Source: Ramlibacter sp.
GTDB lineage: Bacteria; Pseudomonadota; Gammaproteobacteria; Burkholderiales; Burkholderiaceae_C
DNA: 6,434 bases
NCBI GenBank assembly: GCA_026785815.1
Contig: JAJAZH010000179.1
Span: forward strand, 1 to 6,434
Reading direction: 5' to 3'
Part shown: positions 6,089 through 6,434 of the stretch, in pieces
Layout of the letters: the number at the start of each line of letters is the position of its first letter
Numbering within the stretch: the first letter of the stretch is position 1
The notes under the pieces: generated by a model
Told to the model about the DNA's origin: nothing
Seen by the model: only the letters and a program-made list of their open reading frames with translations
Databases searched by the model: none
Position numbers and translations under genes: made by a program

Positions 6089-6434
6089 ATGGCGTTCGGT
6101 TTCGTTGTACTTGCGAAGCACATCGTTGCTGTGGTTATGGCGGTGGTTGCCCCCTGGCACTTGCTGCGGAGATCGAGATGACCACACAGGGGTCATTTCG
6201 GTTTTTGATCATTCGAGGAGTTATCGAGACTGGTGACTACCGCAAAGTCGTGGACCTTATTGCCGATGATGGCAACCACGACGCAGCATTTCTTCTTCAG
6301 AGTAAGGGAGTATTTGTCGAGTCCCCGGGCGGCTCGCTTGACGAAGCGATGAAGCTGAGCCGACTCTTCCGGGACATTTACGCAAAGATCACTGTGATCC
6401 GACAGTGCTCAAGTGCCTGCTTCCTGCTTTACGC
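6089..6434 (+). CDS. Putative secreted ClpP/crotonase-fold protein, partial, apparent frameshift
   Basis: The 5' part of a gene cut off by the window end. Two pieces in different frames fit together. From ATG 6089 the first frame gives MAFGFVVLAKH plus a hydrophobic stretch, a signal-peptide start, but ends at a TGA (6179-6181) after 30 residues. The frame one base earlier (codons in step with 6178) gives PLALAAEIEM and continues open to the edge. Reading one extra C in the C5 run at 6150-6154 joins them into a normal signal peptide with an ALA-AEI type cleavage site. The joined product (115 residues visible) has ESPGGS at 78-83 and CSSAC at 107-111. These match the ClpP-like fold of predicted periplasmic proteins (COG3904 type) that pair an SPGG loop with a C-x-S-A-C motif holding the candidate nucleophilic serine. 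Substrate unknown. Alternatives: sequencing error, decayed gene, slippage, or a 30-aa leader overlapping a separate start at 6178 (ATGA). Codon use and GC are lower than in the neighbours. Confidence 0.65.

Noticed and set aside
5845..6177. Upstream extension of the ClpP-like frame to ATG 5845
   Set aside because: The frame is open by chance: the translation is Cys/Gly/Pro-rich with no signal peptide or family pattern, and ATG 6089 in the next frame has a good ribosome-binding site and a signal peptide that joins the conserved domain.
5910..6236. A 108-codon plus-strand frame starting at TTG 5910
   Set aside because: Trp/Arg/Ser-rich, no ribosome-binding site, and it overlaps the ClpP-like gene in a third frame.

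Overview
The window is a compact, GC-rich bacterial chromosomal segment; hand counts of single lines in the left part give about 68% GC. It looks proteobacterial, and I lean towards Betaproteobacteria. The basis is an RhlE-type DEAD-box helicase, an ApaH-type diadenosine tetraphosphatase (typical of beta- and gammaproteobacteria), a SapC-family protein and strong G/C third positions. This placement is inference from gene content, not a search result.

Layout: (1) 41-1477 (+) is an RhlE-like RNA helicase with every DEAD-box motif. (2) 1508-2347 (-) is apaH, convergent with the helicase across 30 nt. (3) A 108-bp divergent gap (2348-2455) holds a perfect hairpin touching the apaH start codon. 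(4) 2456-3775 (+) is a CNNM/CBS/CorC-HlyC membrane protein of the PaeA (YtfL) type. (5) 3790-4542 (+) is a SapC-family protein 14 nt behind it, probably in the same operon. (6) 4539-4889 (-) is a 112-116 aa protein I do not recognise, whose stop codon shares a CTAG palindrome with the SapC stop. (7) 4991-5749 (-) is a HAD-superfamily phosphatase resembling phosphoglycolate phosphatase. (8) 5750-6088 has no gene I can support and marks a fall in GC. (9) 6089 to the right edge (+) is the start of a ClpP/crotonase-fold protein with a signal peptide, apparently broken by a one-base frameshift at a C5 run and cut off by the window end.

Most of the window is housekeeping: RNA remodelling, alarmone (Ap4A) hydrolysis, ion or polyamine export and phosphometabolite repair. 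These genes do not form one pathway. Only the CNNM and SapC genes look co-transcribed, and the HAD gene could be transcribed into the unknown gene. The right end differs in base composition (about 49% GC over 6181-6300) and codon choice, and looks like the edge of an accessory segment.

I found no tRNA, rRNA, CRISPR array, insertion sequence or complete novel system. The points most worth a second look are the frameshifted secreted ClpP-like gene, the apaH start-site hairpin, and the unrecognised small protein.
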